From: Endozoicomonas sp. NE40
GTDB taxonomy: Bacteria > Pseudomonadota > Gammaproteobacteria > Pseudomonadales > Endozoicomonadaceae
NCBI RefSeq assembly: GCF_040549045.1
Contig: NZ_JBEWTB010000002.1
Coordinates: forward strand, 1,333,501-1,397,500
Direction of reading: 5' to 3'
Length of the DNA: 64,000 nucleotides
The notes under the pieces were generated by a model, which saw only the letters and a program-made list of their open reading frames with translations, searched no databases and was not told where the DNA came from. The position numbers and the translations under genes were made by a program. This document shows, piece by piece, positions 17,606 through 25,600 of the stretch; position 1 is the first letter of the stretch; each line of letters opens with the position of its first letter.

Positions 17606-18490
17606 ATGCCCTGGATACAAATCAGACTTGATACCAATTCCGATCACGCCGCAGAACTGGAAGATCTGCTGCTTGAAGCCGGAGCCAGCGCCGTTACCCT
17701 GCAGGACGGAAAAGACCAGCCCCTGTTTGAGCCAGAGCCAGGCAGCACCCCACTCTGGCACCATACTGTCGTCATTGGCCTGTTTGATGCCCACACCGAT
17801 ATGGATGAAGTGATCAGCATTCTCAAACACCAGTACCAGCGCGACCCCTTCCCGAACCACAAAATTGAAATTGTGGAAGACAAGGACTGGGAACGCGAGT
17901 GGATGACTCACTTTGTCCCCATGCAGTTTGGTACCCGTCTCTGGGTTTGCCCCAGCTGGAAAGAAGTACCAGAACCCGATGCTGTCAATCTGATGCTGGA
18001 TCCTGGCCTGGCCTTTGGAACCGGTACTCACCCAACAACAGCACTGTGTCTTGAATGGCTGGAAAAACAGGGAGACCTGAGTGAGAAAAGCGTTGTCGAC
18101 TATGGCTGTGGCTCTGGCATCCTCGCCATTGCTGCCCTGTTGCTGGGTGCCAGATGTGTTACCGGTGTTGACCTGGACCCTCAGGCACTGACCGCTACCA
18201 TCGACAATGCCGAGCGAAACAGGATTGCTCCGGAAAAGCTGCAGGTATTCCTGCCGGAAAAAGCACCGCAGGAAAAAGTGGATATAGTCCTCGCCAACAT
18301 TCTTGCCGGACCTCTTGTACAACTGGCCCCTACCCTGGCTGAGTATCTCGAGCCAGGTGGCAAAATCGCCCTGTCAGGTATTTTGTCTGAACAGACTGAT
18401 AGCATCGTTGCCACCTACTCCGAATGGTTTGATCTTGAGCCTGTCGTTCACAATGATGACTGGATTCTGGTCACCGGCACCCGCCGCTAA
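17606..18490 (+). CDS. prmA: Ribosomal protein L11 methyltransferase
   Basis: 294 residues. It trimethylates ribosomal protein L11 using S-adenosylmethionine. The N-terminal L11-recognition domain (MPWIQIRLDTNSDHAAELED) is followed by the methyltransferase fold with FGTGTHPTT near residue 138, DYGCGSGILAIAALLLGA near 165 and the NILAGPL motif near 230. Follows accC after 163 bp, as in related genomes. Confidence 0.95.
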   Translation: MPWIQIRLDTNSDHAAELEDLLLEAGASAVTLQDGKDQPLFEPEPGSTPLWHHTVVIGLFDAHTDMDEVISILKHQYQRDPFPNHKIEIVEDKDWEREWMTHFVPMQFGTRLWVCPSWKEVPEPDAVNLMLDPGLAFGTGTHPTTALCLEWLEKQGDLSEKSVVDYGCGSGILAIAALLLGARCVTGVDLDPQALTATIDNAERNRIAPEKLQVFLPEKAPQEKVDIVLANILAGPLVQLAPTLAEYLEPGGKIALSGILSEQTDSIVATYSEWFDLEPVVHNDDWILVTGTRR

Positions 18491-18501
18491 CCTGTTTACT
18501 G

Positions 18502-18591
18502 CCAGTGCAGCACTCTACCCCGAAGGCTGCACTGGACTCACCACCGGCTCTTTGCTCTAATTCCAGAGTAACTGTTTATTACTCTGGAATT
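18502..18591. promoter_or_regulatory. Two perfect stem-loops between prmA and the zinc-ribbon gene
   Basis: Stem 1: CCAGTGCAGC / GCTGCACTGG (18502-18535, 10 bp, 14-nt loop). Stem 2: AATTCCAGAGTAA / TTACTCTGGAATT (18559-18591, 13 bp, 7-nt loop), ending 10 nt before the ATG at 18602. Neither has a good T run. Stem 2 would cover the ribosome-binding region of the next gene, so it may be an operator or a translational control hairpin; stem 1 may end the prmA transcript. Confidence 0.5.
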
Positions 18592-18601
18592 GATACGCTA
18601 A

Positions 18602-19450
18602 ATGACGCCCTCAAGGGTTAACACAACCCGCTGCCCCAAATGCCAGACATCGTTTCGTGTCACACAGGCCCAACTACGCGCCGCCGGAGGCTCTGTTCGC
18701 TGTGGTTCCTGTCTCCATGTCTTTAACGCTGGCACTGATTCACCAGAAGACACCATAAGCCCTTCAGAGCAACAGGCAGGCGCTGCGCCTCCGGAAATCC
18801 AGTCTCCGGAGCAGCTGTCTGAAAAAACGACGCCAGAGTCCTCTCTTACTTCGCCTGCCATAAACAGTCAAAGCAGTCAGAGCCAACCCTTAAGTTCATT
18901 ACTCAATAATCTGGATAAAGAGCAGGTAGACATTCGTCAGGAGAAACGACCACGTCGGCCAGAAACCAGCAAAAAGCGAATGATTCAATACATCGTCGCC
19001 TTTGCTGCCTGTCTGACTCTCGGGACACAGTACCTGTGGTTCAACAAAAATGAGCTGTCTCTGGACCCTTCATTTCGTCCCTGGTATCAGTGGCTGTGCC
19101 AAACACTGAACTGCACCTTGCCCCCCGTTGTGGATATCAATGAAATCCAGAGTTCCCAGCTGTTGGTTCGTATACACCCAGACATCAGCGAGATAATGAT
19201 GGTCGACGCTGTCATTATTAATAAAGCCGATCACCCCCAGCCCTGGCCAAAACTGTCACTGACATTCTCCAACCTTCACGACCAGCCCGTTGCCAGCCGC
19301 ACCTTCAGTCCGAAAGAATATCTGGGCGGAGAGCTGGCAGGTACAAAAGAAATGCCTGCCAATCAGGCGATTCGCCTGAGCCTTGAACTGCTTGACCCGG
19401 GTCAGGACGCAGTGAACTATCGCCTTACCTTTAAGAACAAAACACCATAG
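18602..19450 (+). CDS. MJ0042-type zinc-ribbon, DUF3426 membrane protein
   Basis: 282 residues. An N-terminal zinc ribbon with CPKC (11-14) and CGSC (34-37), a polar linker, one membrane segment near 127-147 (MIQYIVAFAACLTLGTQYLW) and a C-terminal beta-rich domain with FSPKEYLGGEL, which matches the DUF3426 architecture. Function is unknown in this family. It lies between prmA and dusB-fis, a conserved position in Pseudomonas-like genomes. A 13-bp hairpin immediately precedes its start. Confidence 0.8.
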   Translation: MTPSRVNTTRCPKCQTSFRVTQAQLRAAGGSVRCGSCLHVFNAGTDSPEDTISPSEQQAGAAPPEIQSPEQLSEKTTPESSLTSPAINSQSSQSQPLSSLLNNLDKEQVDIRQEKRPRRPETSKKRMIQYIVAFAACLTLGTQYLWFNKNELSLDPSFRPWYQWLCQTLNCTLPPVVDINEIQSSQLLVRIHPDISEIMMVDAVIINKADHPQPWPKLSLTFSNLHDQPVASRTFSPKEYLGGELAGTKEMPANQAIRLSLELLDPGQDAVNYRLTFKNKTP

Positions 19451-19902
19451 ATAACGGAAAAACACCTGTAAACACTATCAAACAAATACTGATAGATACT
19501 TAATATTTAAAGTATTAAGCATTTGATTTAGATCAAGAATCGGTCAGATTCCAACGGCAATAGCTTGAGGTTTTTACCAGATAAGTCACTATATAAAGGC
19601 CGATGAAAAAGATTATTTATCTTTAGTTGCCCCCATGAAGGTTAAATTCACCTTTTAAATATGACTTTATGCATATCCTTATGGTCAGGTAACTGAAGCG
19701 GCTGACTGACTGAAAAATTTCGTACTTTTCCACTTCCGTACATTTTTTGTACAGAGTATGATGAAAAGTCGGATCATGCTTAAGCAACTGTTCGGCTGAT
19801 CTGTCAGGTGGCTATTTACCGGAGCTATTTTACAGTAGCTATTCACCCGGAGCTGTCCACTCACGTTGTACGTTGTTTTTCGTAGTCAGAGGCATCCTTT
19901 TG
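19451..19902 (+). other. Leader region upstream of dusB-fis
   Basis: About 450 bp without a convincing gene. It holds a perfect FNR/ANR-type box (19523-19536), an AT-rich stretch with TATATAAAGG near 19593, a GTACA...TGTAC dyad near 19738-19756, and repeated GCTATTYACC-CGGAGCT segments near 19810-19855. It probably contains the promoter and leader of dusB-fis, but a small RNA cannot be excluded. Confidence 0.5.
19523..19536. promoter_or_regulatory. FNR/ANR-type binding site
   Basis: TTGAT-TTAG-ATCAA is an exact match to the FNR/ANR consensus TTGAT-N4-ATCAA, 73 bp after the zinc-ribbon gene. It lies about 370 bp upstream of dusB, unusually far for direct activation at the dusB start, so the promoter may start here with a long leader. 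Confidence 0.5.
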
Positions 19903-20949
19903 TTGAAGATTGGCCCATACACCATCGAGAACCCCGTTATTCTGGCGCCTATGGCAGGAGTAACGGATCGCCCATTCCGACAGTTGTGTCTGGAGATGGG
20001 GGCTGGCATGGCGGTATCCGAAATGGTTACCAGCAACTCGAAGCTCTGGAATACCCGAAAGTCCAGGTTGCGTATGGACCACAGCGGTGAGCACGAACCA
20101 CGTTCTGTGCAGATAGCCGGCAGCGAACCCGTCCAGATGGCGGAAGCAGCCAGGGCTAATCAGGAACGGGGTGCGCAGATCATTGACATCAATATGGGAT
20201 GCCCGGCCAAAAAAGTATGCAATAAAGCCTCTGGCTCCGCTCTGATGAAAGAACCGGAACTGGTCAGGCAGATACTGCAGGCGGTGGTAGCGGCAGTCGA
20301 TATTCCAGTCACTCTGAAAATCAGGACAGGCTGGAGTCCGGAGCAGAAAAATGCCCTGGATATAGCCAGAATGGCGCAGGATTGTGGCATACAGGCTCTT
20401 TCCGTACACGGAAGAACACGACAGTGTATGTATAAAGGCGAGGCCGAATACGACACCATCCGCACCGTTTGTGAGGCTATAGACATACCGGTGATTGCCA
20501 ATGGCGACATAACAACACCGGAAAAAGCGAAGCAGGTGTTTGAGTGGACCGGCGCAGATGCCGTGATGGTAGGCAGGGCAGCCCAGGGAAGACCCTGGAT
20601 TTTCAGGGAGATCAACCACTACCTGAAACAGGGTGAGATACTGCCTGAGCCTGCTGCGGATGAAGTACAGCGAATCCTTCTCGGACACCTCAACGCCCTT
20701 TATGAGTTCTACGGAGAACATCAAGGCGTGCGCATCGCCAGAAAACACGTTGGCTGGTATTTGCAGGCTAAGCCATCAGGTTCCGAGTTGAAGAAACAGT
20801 TCAACAGCCTGGAATCTGCAGAAACACAACAAAACTGCATACTGGAGTATTTTCAGAGTTTTTCAGAAAACAACACAACCAGATATTCAGAGACCTCACT
20901 GGAAAGTGCGGCTCAGGATAGGGGTAACGGAAAGGACATAGCAGCATGA
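19903..20949 (+). CDS. dusB: tRNA-dihydrouridine synthase B
   Basis: 348 residues from TTG 19903. It reduces uridine in the D-loop of tRNAs with FMN and NADPH. The N-terminus LKIGPYTIENPVILAPMAGV matches DusB; there is no nearby in-frame ATG, and GAGG lies about 10 nt before adjacent TTG codons at 19900 and 19903. The barrel carries the DusB motifs: NMGCPAKKVCNKASGSALM with the catalytic Cys, LSVHGRTRQCMYKG, and the VMVGRAAQGRPWIF phosphate-binding segment. Its 3' end overlaps fis by 4 bp, the classical dusB-fis operon. Confidence 0.93.
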   Translation: MKIGPYTIENPVILAPMAGVTDRPFRQLCLEMGAGMAVSEMVTSNSKLWNTRKSRLRMDHSGEHEPRSVQIAGSEPVQMAEAARANQERGAQIIDINMGCPAKKVCNKASGSALMKEPELVRQILQAVVAAVDIPVTLKIRTGWSPEQKNALDIARMAQDCGIQALSVHGRTRQCMYKGEAEYDTIRTVCEAIDIPVIANGDITTPEKAKQVFEWTGADAVMVGRAAQGRPWIFREINHYLKQGEILPEPAADEVQRILLGHLNALYEFYGEHQGVRIARKHVGWYLQAKPSGSELKKQFNSLESAETQQNCILEYFQSFSENNTTRYSETSLESAAQDRGNGKDIAA

Positions 20950-21248
20950 CAGCCACACAAGTGTTTGTAGAAGACCGAAATGCAGGCGCTCATCATCTGG
21001 TCGGCAAAGTCGAGAGCGAAAGCCAGACTCTGCGTGACAGCGTTGAGAAAGCCATGAACAATTACTTCGCACACCTGGACGGCCAGGAAGTGACCGACGT
21101 ATACGAAATGGTTCTGTCCGAGGTTGAAGCACCTCTGCTGGAAACCGTAATGGCTTACGTTAAAGGAAATCAGACAAAAGCAGCCATCCTGCTGGGTCTG
21201 AACCGTGGCACTCTGCGCAAGAAGCTGAAACAGTACGGTTTGCTGTAA
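20946..21248 (+). CDS. fis: DNA-binding protein Fis
   Basis: 100 residues. Nucleoid-associated, growth-phase-controlled DNA-bending protein that activates rRNA promoters. The C-terminal helix-turn-helix (GNQTKAAILLGLNRGTLRKK) and terminal KLKQYGLL are almost the enterobacterial sequence. ATGA overlap with dusB indicates coupling, and a good terminator follows. Confidence 0.97.
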   Translation: MTATQVFVEDRNAGAHHLVGKVESESQTLRDSVEKAMNNYFAHLDGQEVTDVYEMVLSEVEAPLLETVMAYVKGNQTKAAILLGLNRGTLRKKLKQYGLL

Positions 21249-21268
21249 TAAACGGCAACGCTATTATG

Positions 21269-21297
21269 AAAGGCGGCTTTTTAGTCGCCTTTTTTGT
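21269..21297 (+). terminator. Rho-independent terminator of dusB-fis
   Basis: AAAGGCG / CGCCTTT stem (21269-21292) running into a T run, 20 bp after the fis stop. Confidence 0.85.
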
Positions 21298-21374
21298 TGT
21301 TTCAATTTTTTTGAACGAATATTCAGAATAATTGCTGCAAAAAGAGGCAGTTCCGGCTAAAATCTGCCAGCTTA

Positions 21375-21532
21375 TACCAGTTCCGCCCTCTAAACATGAC
21401 CATGAGCAAGCCATTTTGGGCAGCTGGGCAAGGCGGAATGACGAGTAATAGCGAGCTATTGCGAGGAATTCCAACGCAGATCCAGCTGTTCAAAGTGGCT
21501 GCGCAATTTATGTTTAGAGGGTGGAATTGGTA
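21375..21532. mobile_element. MITE-like element of about 158 bp
   Basis: Imperfect terminal inverted repeats of about 23 bp (TACCAGTTCCGCCCTC... and its inverse ...GAGGGTGGAATTGGTA) bracket a non-coding interior that itself contains a short dyad around AATAGCGAGCTATTG. TTA flanks both ends (21372-21374 and 21533-21535), consistent with a 2-3-bp TA-type target duplication. It has no transposase and would need one supplied in trans. Other copies are not visible in this window. Confidence 0.65.
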
Positions 21533-21589
21533 TTAACAGGCAATACTAACCTTTAGTCGCATCATGCGGCTATTTCAGAGAAAGGAAAG

Positions 21590-23191
21590 ATGGCAGTAGA
21601 TTCCCCTGTATCTCCTATTCGTCGAGCCCTTATCAGCGTTTCTGATAAATCCGGTATTATAGAATTTGCCAGCGCGCTGCATCAGCGTTCTGTAGAAATT
21701 CTCTCCACCGGCGGCACCTATAAGCTGCTGGTTGAAAACAACATCCCTGCCATTGAGATCTCCAGTTACACCGGTTTTCCTGAAATGATGGATGGCCGTG
21801 TTAAAACCCTGCACCCGAAAGTTCACGGCGGCATTCTGGGACGCAGTGGCCAGGACGAAGCAGTGATGGCAGAACATGGCATCAATCCGATTGACCTCGT
21901 AGTCGTGAATCTTTATCCATTCGAGCAGACCATCGCCCGTGATGACTGCGATCTGCCAATGGCCATCGAAAACATCGATATCGGCGGCCCGACCATGGTG
22001 CGCTCTGCGGCCAAAAACCACCGTGACACTACCATCGTCGTTAATGCCAGTGACTATACCCGGGTTCTGGAAGAAATGGATAGCAACGACAATGGCGTTT
22101 CTGCCGCTACCCGTTTCGATCTGGCAGTCAAAGCCTTTGAACACACTGCTCACTACGACGGCGCTATTGCCAACCACCTGGGTAAGCTTGTCAACCCTGT
22201 CAGCAAGAGTGACAACGATTCAGACGCTCATTTCCCTCGCACGTTCAACACCCAGTTCCATAAAGCGCAGGACATGCGTTATGGTGAAAACCCTCACCAG
22301 AAAGCGGCATTCTATGTTGAAGAGAACGCGCCTGCCGGAACCATTGCCTCCGCTCAACAGATTCAGGGTAAAGCACTGTCCTACAACAACATTGCTGACA
22401 CCGATGCTGCCCTGGAATGCGTTAAAACCTTTGAAGAACCAGCCTGTGTGATCGTCAAGCACGCTAACCCATGTGGTGTAGCCGTTTCTGAAACTATTCT
22501 GGATGCCTACGATCTGGCTTATGCTACTGACCCAACCTCGGCTTTCGGAGGCATCATCGCCTTTAACCGTACGCTGGACGCTGAAACCGCTAAAGCCATC
22601 ATCGACCGTCAGTTTGTTGAAGTGATTATCGCTCCTGCAATAGAAGACGCGGCCAGAGACATTGTTGCGCAAAAGAAAAATGTCCGCCTGCTGGACTGCG
22701 GTTCTCTTCCTGAGAGCCCCGTTCCATTCCTCGACTTTAAACGTGTTAACGGCGGCCTTCTGGTTCAGGATTGCGACCAGTTTGTGACCACCCACGCCAA
22801 CATGAAAGTCGTGACGGACCGCGCTCCAACCGAAGCCGAGCTGAAAGATCTGCTGTTTGCCTGGAAGGTAGGAAAATTCGTTAAATCCAACGCCATCGTT
22901 TACGCTAAAAACAGCCAGACCATTGGTGTCGGTGCCGGTCAGATGAGCCGCGTTTACAGTGCCAGAATTGCGGGTATCAAAGCAGCGGATGAAAATCTGG
23001 AAGTCCCCGGATCGGTCATGGCATCCGATGCCTTCTTCCCGTTCCGTGACGGCATTGATGCAGCAGCCAAAGCTGGTGTTACTGCAGTGATTCAACCCGG
23101 CGGCTCCATGCGTGACCAGGAAGTGATTGATGCGGCGAACGAAGCCGGCATCGCTATGGTCTTCACTGGCGTTCGACATTTTCGCCATTAA
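21590..23191 (+). CDS. purH: Bifunctional AICAR formyltransferase / IMP cyclohydrolase
   Basis: 533 residues; last two steps of IMP synthesis. The N-terminal MGS-like cyclohydrolase domain (RRALISVSDKSGIIEFASAL) and the C-terminal transformylase domain with VKHANPCGVAV near residue 288 are complete. It ends GVRHFRH, the normal C-terminus. Good AGGAAAG site before the ATG. purD follows after 220 bp of repeats. Confidence 0.97.
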   Translation: MAVDSPVSPIRRALISVSDKSGIIEFASALHQRSVEILSTGGTYKLLVENNIPAIEISSYTGFPEMMDGRVKTLHPKVHGGILGRSGQDEAVMAEHGINPIDLVVVNLYPFEQTIARDDCDLPMAIENIDIGGPTMVRSAAKNHRDTTIVVNASDYTRVLEEMDSNDNGVSAATRFDLAVKAFEHTAHYDGAIANHLGKLVNPVSKSDNDSDAHFPRTFNTQFHKAQDMRYGENPHQKAAFYVEENAPAGTIASAQQIQGKALSYNNIADTDAALECVKTFEEPACVIVKHANPCGVAVSETILDAYDLAYATDPTSAFGGIIAFNRTLDAETAKAIIDRQFVEVIIAPAIEDAARDIVAQKKNVRLLDCGSLPESPVPFLDFKRVNGGLLVQDCDQFVTTHANMKVVTDRAPTEAELKDLLFAWKVGKFVKSNAIVYAKNSQTIGVGAGQMSRVYSARIAGIKAADENLEVPGSVMASDAFFPFRDGIDAAAKAGVTAVIQPGGSMRDQEVIDAANEAGIAMVFTGVRHFRH

Positions 23192-23243
23192 AGAGCGTCA
23201 TTGAAGAGCGCCATTGAAGAGCGTCATTAAAGAGCGCCACTGA
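23192..23243 (+). repeat. Four tandem 13-bp repeats after purH
   Basis: Consensus AGAGCGYCATTRA, four units directly after the purH stop. The third base after AGAGCG alternates T/C/T/C, and the last unit is slightly diverged. The final purH codons (CGCCATTAA) resemble a further partial unit. Confidence 0.8.
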
Positions 23244-23255
23244 ACATTATTGTTT

Positions 23256-23347
23256 TGTAGGTTGGGACGAGCGAAGCGTTTATGCCCTTGGGTAATTCCC
23301 AACACGGTGAACAACAATTAGCTCCCTTATTGGGAACCCAACCTACA
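23256..23347. repeat. Palindrome-ended intergenic repeat of about 92 bp
   Basis: TGTAGGTTGGG (23256-23266) and CCCAACCTACA (23337-23347) are perfect 11-bp inverted ends. The interior has further GGGTAATTCCCAAC and TTGGGAACCCAA dyads. It resembles the widespread GTAGGTTGGG...GCGAAGCG intergenic repeats of gammaproteobacteria and can fold as an extended hairpin. Confidence 0.6.
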
Positions 23348-23411
23348 TGATTCAATTTGCATGATCGGCAACAGCCGATCCTTACAAAAGCACCTGAAGG
23401 ACAGGCAAATC

Positions 23412-24698
23412 ATGAAAGTGCTGATCATCGGAAACGGCGGCCGCGAACATGCCCTTGCATGGAAGGTGGCCCAGGATCAAAGCGTACAACAGGTTTTTGT
23501 TGCCCCCGGTAATGCCGGAACCTATCTTGAACCTGGTATTACTAATGTCAGTATCGGCGTTCTGGAGCTGGACAGACTGGTCGCTTTTGCTAAAGAAGAA
23601 GCCATTGACCTGACCATCGTTGGTCCCGAAGCTCCCCTGGTGGCAGGTGTTGTTGATCGTTTTGAGGCAGAAAGCCTGAATATCTTTGGCCCGACACAGG
23701 CGGCTGCCCAGCTTGAAGGCTCCAAGGCATTTACCAAAGACTTTCTCGCCCGCCATAAGATTCCAACCGCTGACTACCAGAACTTTACCGAAATCGAACC
23801 CGCCAAAGCCTATGTGCGTGAAAAAGGCGCTCCGATTGTTGTTAAGGCTGATGGTCTGGCAGCCGGTAAAGGGGTCATTCTGGCACAAACGGAAGAAGAA
23901 GCCTTTGCCGCTATCGACGACATGCTGGCTGGCAATGCCTTTGGTGAGGCCGGACACCGGGTGGTGATCGAAGAGTTTCTGACCGGCGAAGAAGCCAGCT
24001 TTATTGTCATGGTCGACGGTAAAAATATTTTACCAATGGCCACCAGTCAGGATCATAAAGCCCGTGACAACGGCGACAAAGGTCCAAACACGGGTGGTAT
24101 GGGGGCTTACTCACCCGCGCCGGTGGTCACACAGGCTATTCATGACCGCGCCATGAAAGAAGTCATTATTCCGACTGTGGAAGGTATGGCGGCGGAAGGC
24201 AATGTTTACAAAGGCTTCCTGTACGCCGGCCTGATGATTGACGCTGAAGGGACACCCAAAGTACTGGAATACAACTGTCGTTTTGGTGATCCGGAAACCC
24301 AGCCAATTATGATGCGTTTACAATCCAGCCTTGCTAAGCTGTGCTTTGCCGGAGCCAGGGGTGAGTTGGATTCAGTGCAGCCTAAGTGGGACTCTCGCAC
24401 TGCCTTGGGGGTTGTCATGGCAGCTGGCGGATATCCTGCCAGTTACCGCAAAGGCGACCTGATAACAGGTATTAACGATGCCAACAATGACGACTGTAAG
24501 GTATTCCACGCAGGCACCCAGCTGGAAGGTAAAGATGTATTAACCGATGGTGGCCGGGTACTCTGTGTGACGGCGCTTGGCGGCTCTGCCGGAACGGCGC
24601 AAAAGGCCGCTTATGAAGGTGTTACAAAAATTCAGTGGAACGACGTTTATAACCGAACAGATATAGGCTACCGTGCCATTGCCAGGGAAGAAGCATAA
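23412..24698 (+). CDS. purD: Phosphoribosylamine-glycine ligase
   Basis: 428 residues from ATG 23412 (MKVLIIGNGGREHALAWKV, the family N-terminus); AAGGACAG lies upstream. It joins phosphoribosylamine and glycine with ATP in purine synthesis. ATP-grasp features include VKADGLAAGKGVILA, EEFLTGEEASF and NCRFGDPETQ. Full length. It forms a purine pair with purH, though separated by intergenic repeats. Confidence 0.97.
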   Translation: MKVLIIGNGGREHALAWKVAQDQSVQQVFVAPGNAGTYLEPGITNVSIGVLELDRLVAFAKEEAIDLTIVGPEAPLVAGVVDRFEAESLNIFGPTQAAAQLEGSKAFTKDFLARHKIPTADYQNFTEIEPAKAYVREKGAPIVVKADGLAAGKGVILAQTEEEAFAAIDDMLAGNAFGEAGHRVVIEEFLTGEEASFIVMVDGKNILPMATSQDHKARDNGDKGPNTGGMGAYSPAPVVTQAIHDRAMKEVIIPTVEGMAAEGNVYKGFLYAGLMIDAEGTPKVLEYNCRFGDPETQPIMMRLQSSLAKLCFAGARGELDSVQPKWDSRTALGVVMAAGGYPASYRKGDLITGINDANNDDCKVFHAGTQLEGKDVLTDGGRVLCVTALGGSAGTAQKAAYEGVTKIQWNDVYNRTDIGYRAIAREEA

Positions 24699-24892
24699 AT
24701 CGGTATCAGATCAAACCAGCTCTGTTACTTTATCGTAATGACCGGATGAGAACCGGATAAAAGTTTCTGTGATCAACCAAGGGAAAGATCTGGCTGGTGA
24801 GCGTCATCCGCCAGATCACCTCAGAGCTTATTCTCCGGAACATTTCGGTGTCATAAGTTTTTGACAAATGAGTAATAACACAGGAGCTTTTT

Positions 24893-25600
24893 ATGCCTAA
24901 GTCGCGTCATGGCTCTCCCCCCTCTGGCAAGCTCGATCGCTTTGCTGAAGGCAATGTCTTACATTTAACCAACCCCGAAAAGTTTCAAAATACGACAATA
25001 ATACCGGGTGCTCGCTATATCCCTGCTAATAGATCCACATCCTATGGGGCAACCGGCTATTTTTCAGGTTATGTCTTTCGGGCTGACGAAAATCCTCCTG
25101 AAATTATTTTCAAAAAGGGGATTGTAAAGCACTCACCAGTCGTCTCAATGAGTCAGGTTGAGGTAATAGCAGGGGCAACCAGCACCGGGTCAAGGTGGGA
25201 TCTGAGCATTTGTACACACGTTTGCGCTCAGGCTGCTGCCATGCATGACGAAATCTGTGGTTTTGACGAATTACTTGGATACATCTACCTTTTGGACGCT
25301 ATGGATATTTCTGGTTATACCGTTTTTACCCATCGCAGCACCGGCCCAATGGCAAAAAGGTTTCCCATTATGCAGGAAATAGATGAAGTCAACTTTATGC
25401 ATGGCATCCCAAACACCAGCGTTATAGGTGCTGTATCGGATGTAGAACCGTCATGGTTTTGTCCGTTGCAGTTTCACTGGGACCAGGAACCCAAAGAACT
25501 TTGGCTGACTGTAAATACTGATTATCAAGGAGGCATAGAGGGGGCCAGGGAAGTTGTAGACCTCTTTAATGCATCTGAGGCCGAGGAAGATGCCCGTTGA
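24893..25600 (+). CDS. Putative ADP-ribosyltransferase toxin/effector, cholera A / pertussis S1-like
   Basis: 235 residues. The catalytic layout of the R-S-E class of ADP-ribosyltransferases is recognisable by eye: YVFRADENPPEIIF (Arg63) matches the LYRADSRPP / VYRYDSRPP strand of cholera A and pertussis S1; His80 follows; TSTGSR (96-101) sits where the STS motif is expected; GYIYLLDA near 129 matches GYIYEV of S1. EVNFMHGIP (Glu165) aligns with the catalytic Glu, at the same distance from the following Ile-Pro as in both toxins. The residue two before this Glu, usually Glu or Gln, is Ile163. There is no Sec signal, so a secretion system such as type III or an intracellular role is likelier than an AB5 toxin. 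The ATG has CAGGAG upstream. The 3' end overlaps the opposing kinase-like gene by 76 bp. Target unknown. Confidence 0.65.
   Translation: MPKSRHGSPPSGKLDRFAEGNVLHLTNPEKFQNTTIIPGARYIPANRSTSYGATGYFSGYVFRADENPPEIIFKKGIVKHSPVVSMSQVEVIAGATSTGSRWDLSICTHVCAQAAAMHDEICGFDELLGYIYLLDAMDISGYTVFTHRSTGPMAKRFPIMQEIDEVNFMHGIPNTSVIGAVSDVEPSWFCPLQFHWDQEPKELWLTVNTDYQGGIEGAREVVDLFNASEAEEDAR

Noticed and set aside
23192..23347. CRISPR array
   Set aside because: Only four 13-bp units without spacers, followed by a single palindromic element.
24862..24880. TTGACA near 24862 as a -35 box for the ADP-ribosyltransferase gene
   Set aside because: A -10 box at normal spacing would fall on the ribosome-binding site, too close to the start codon.
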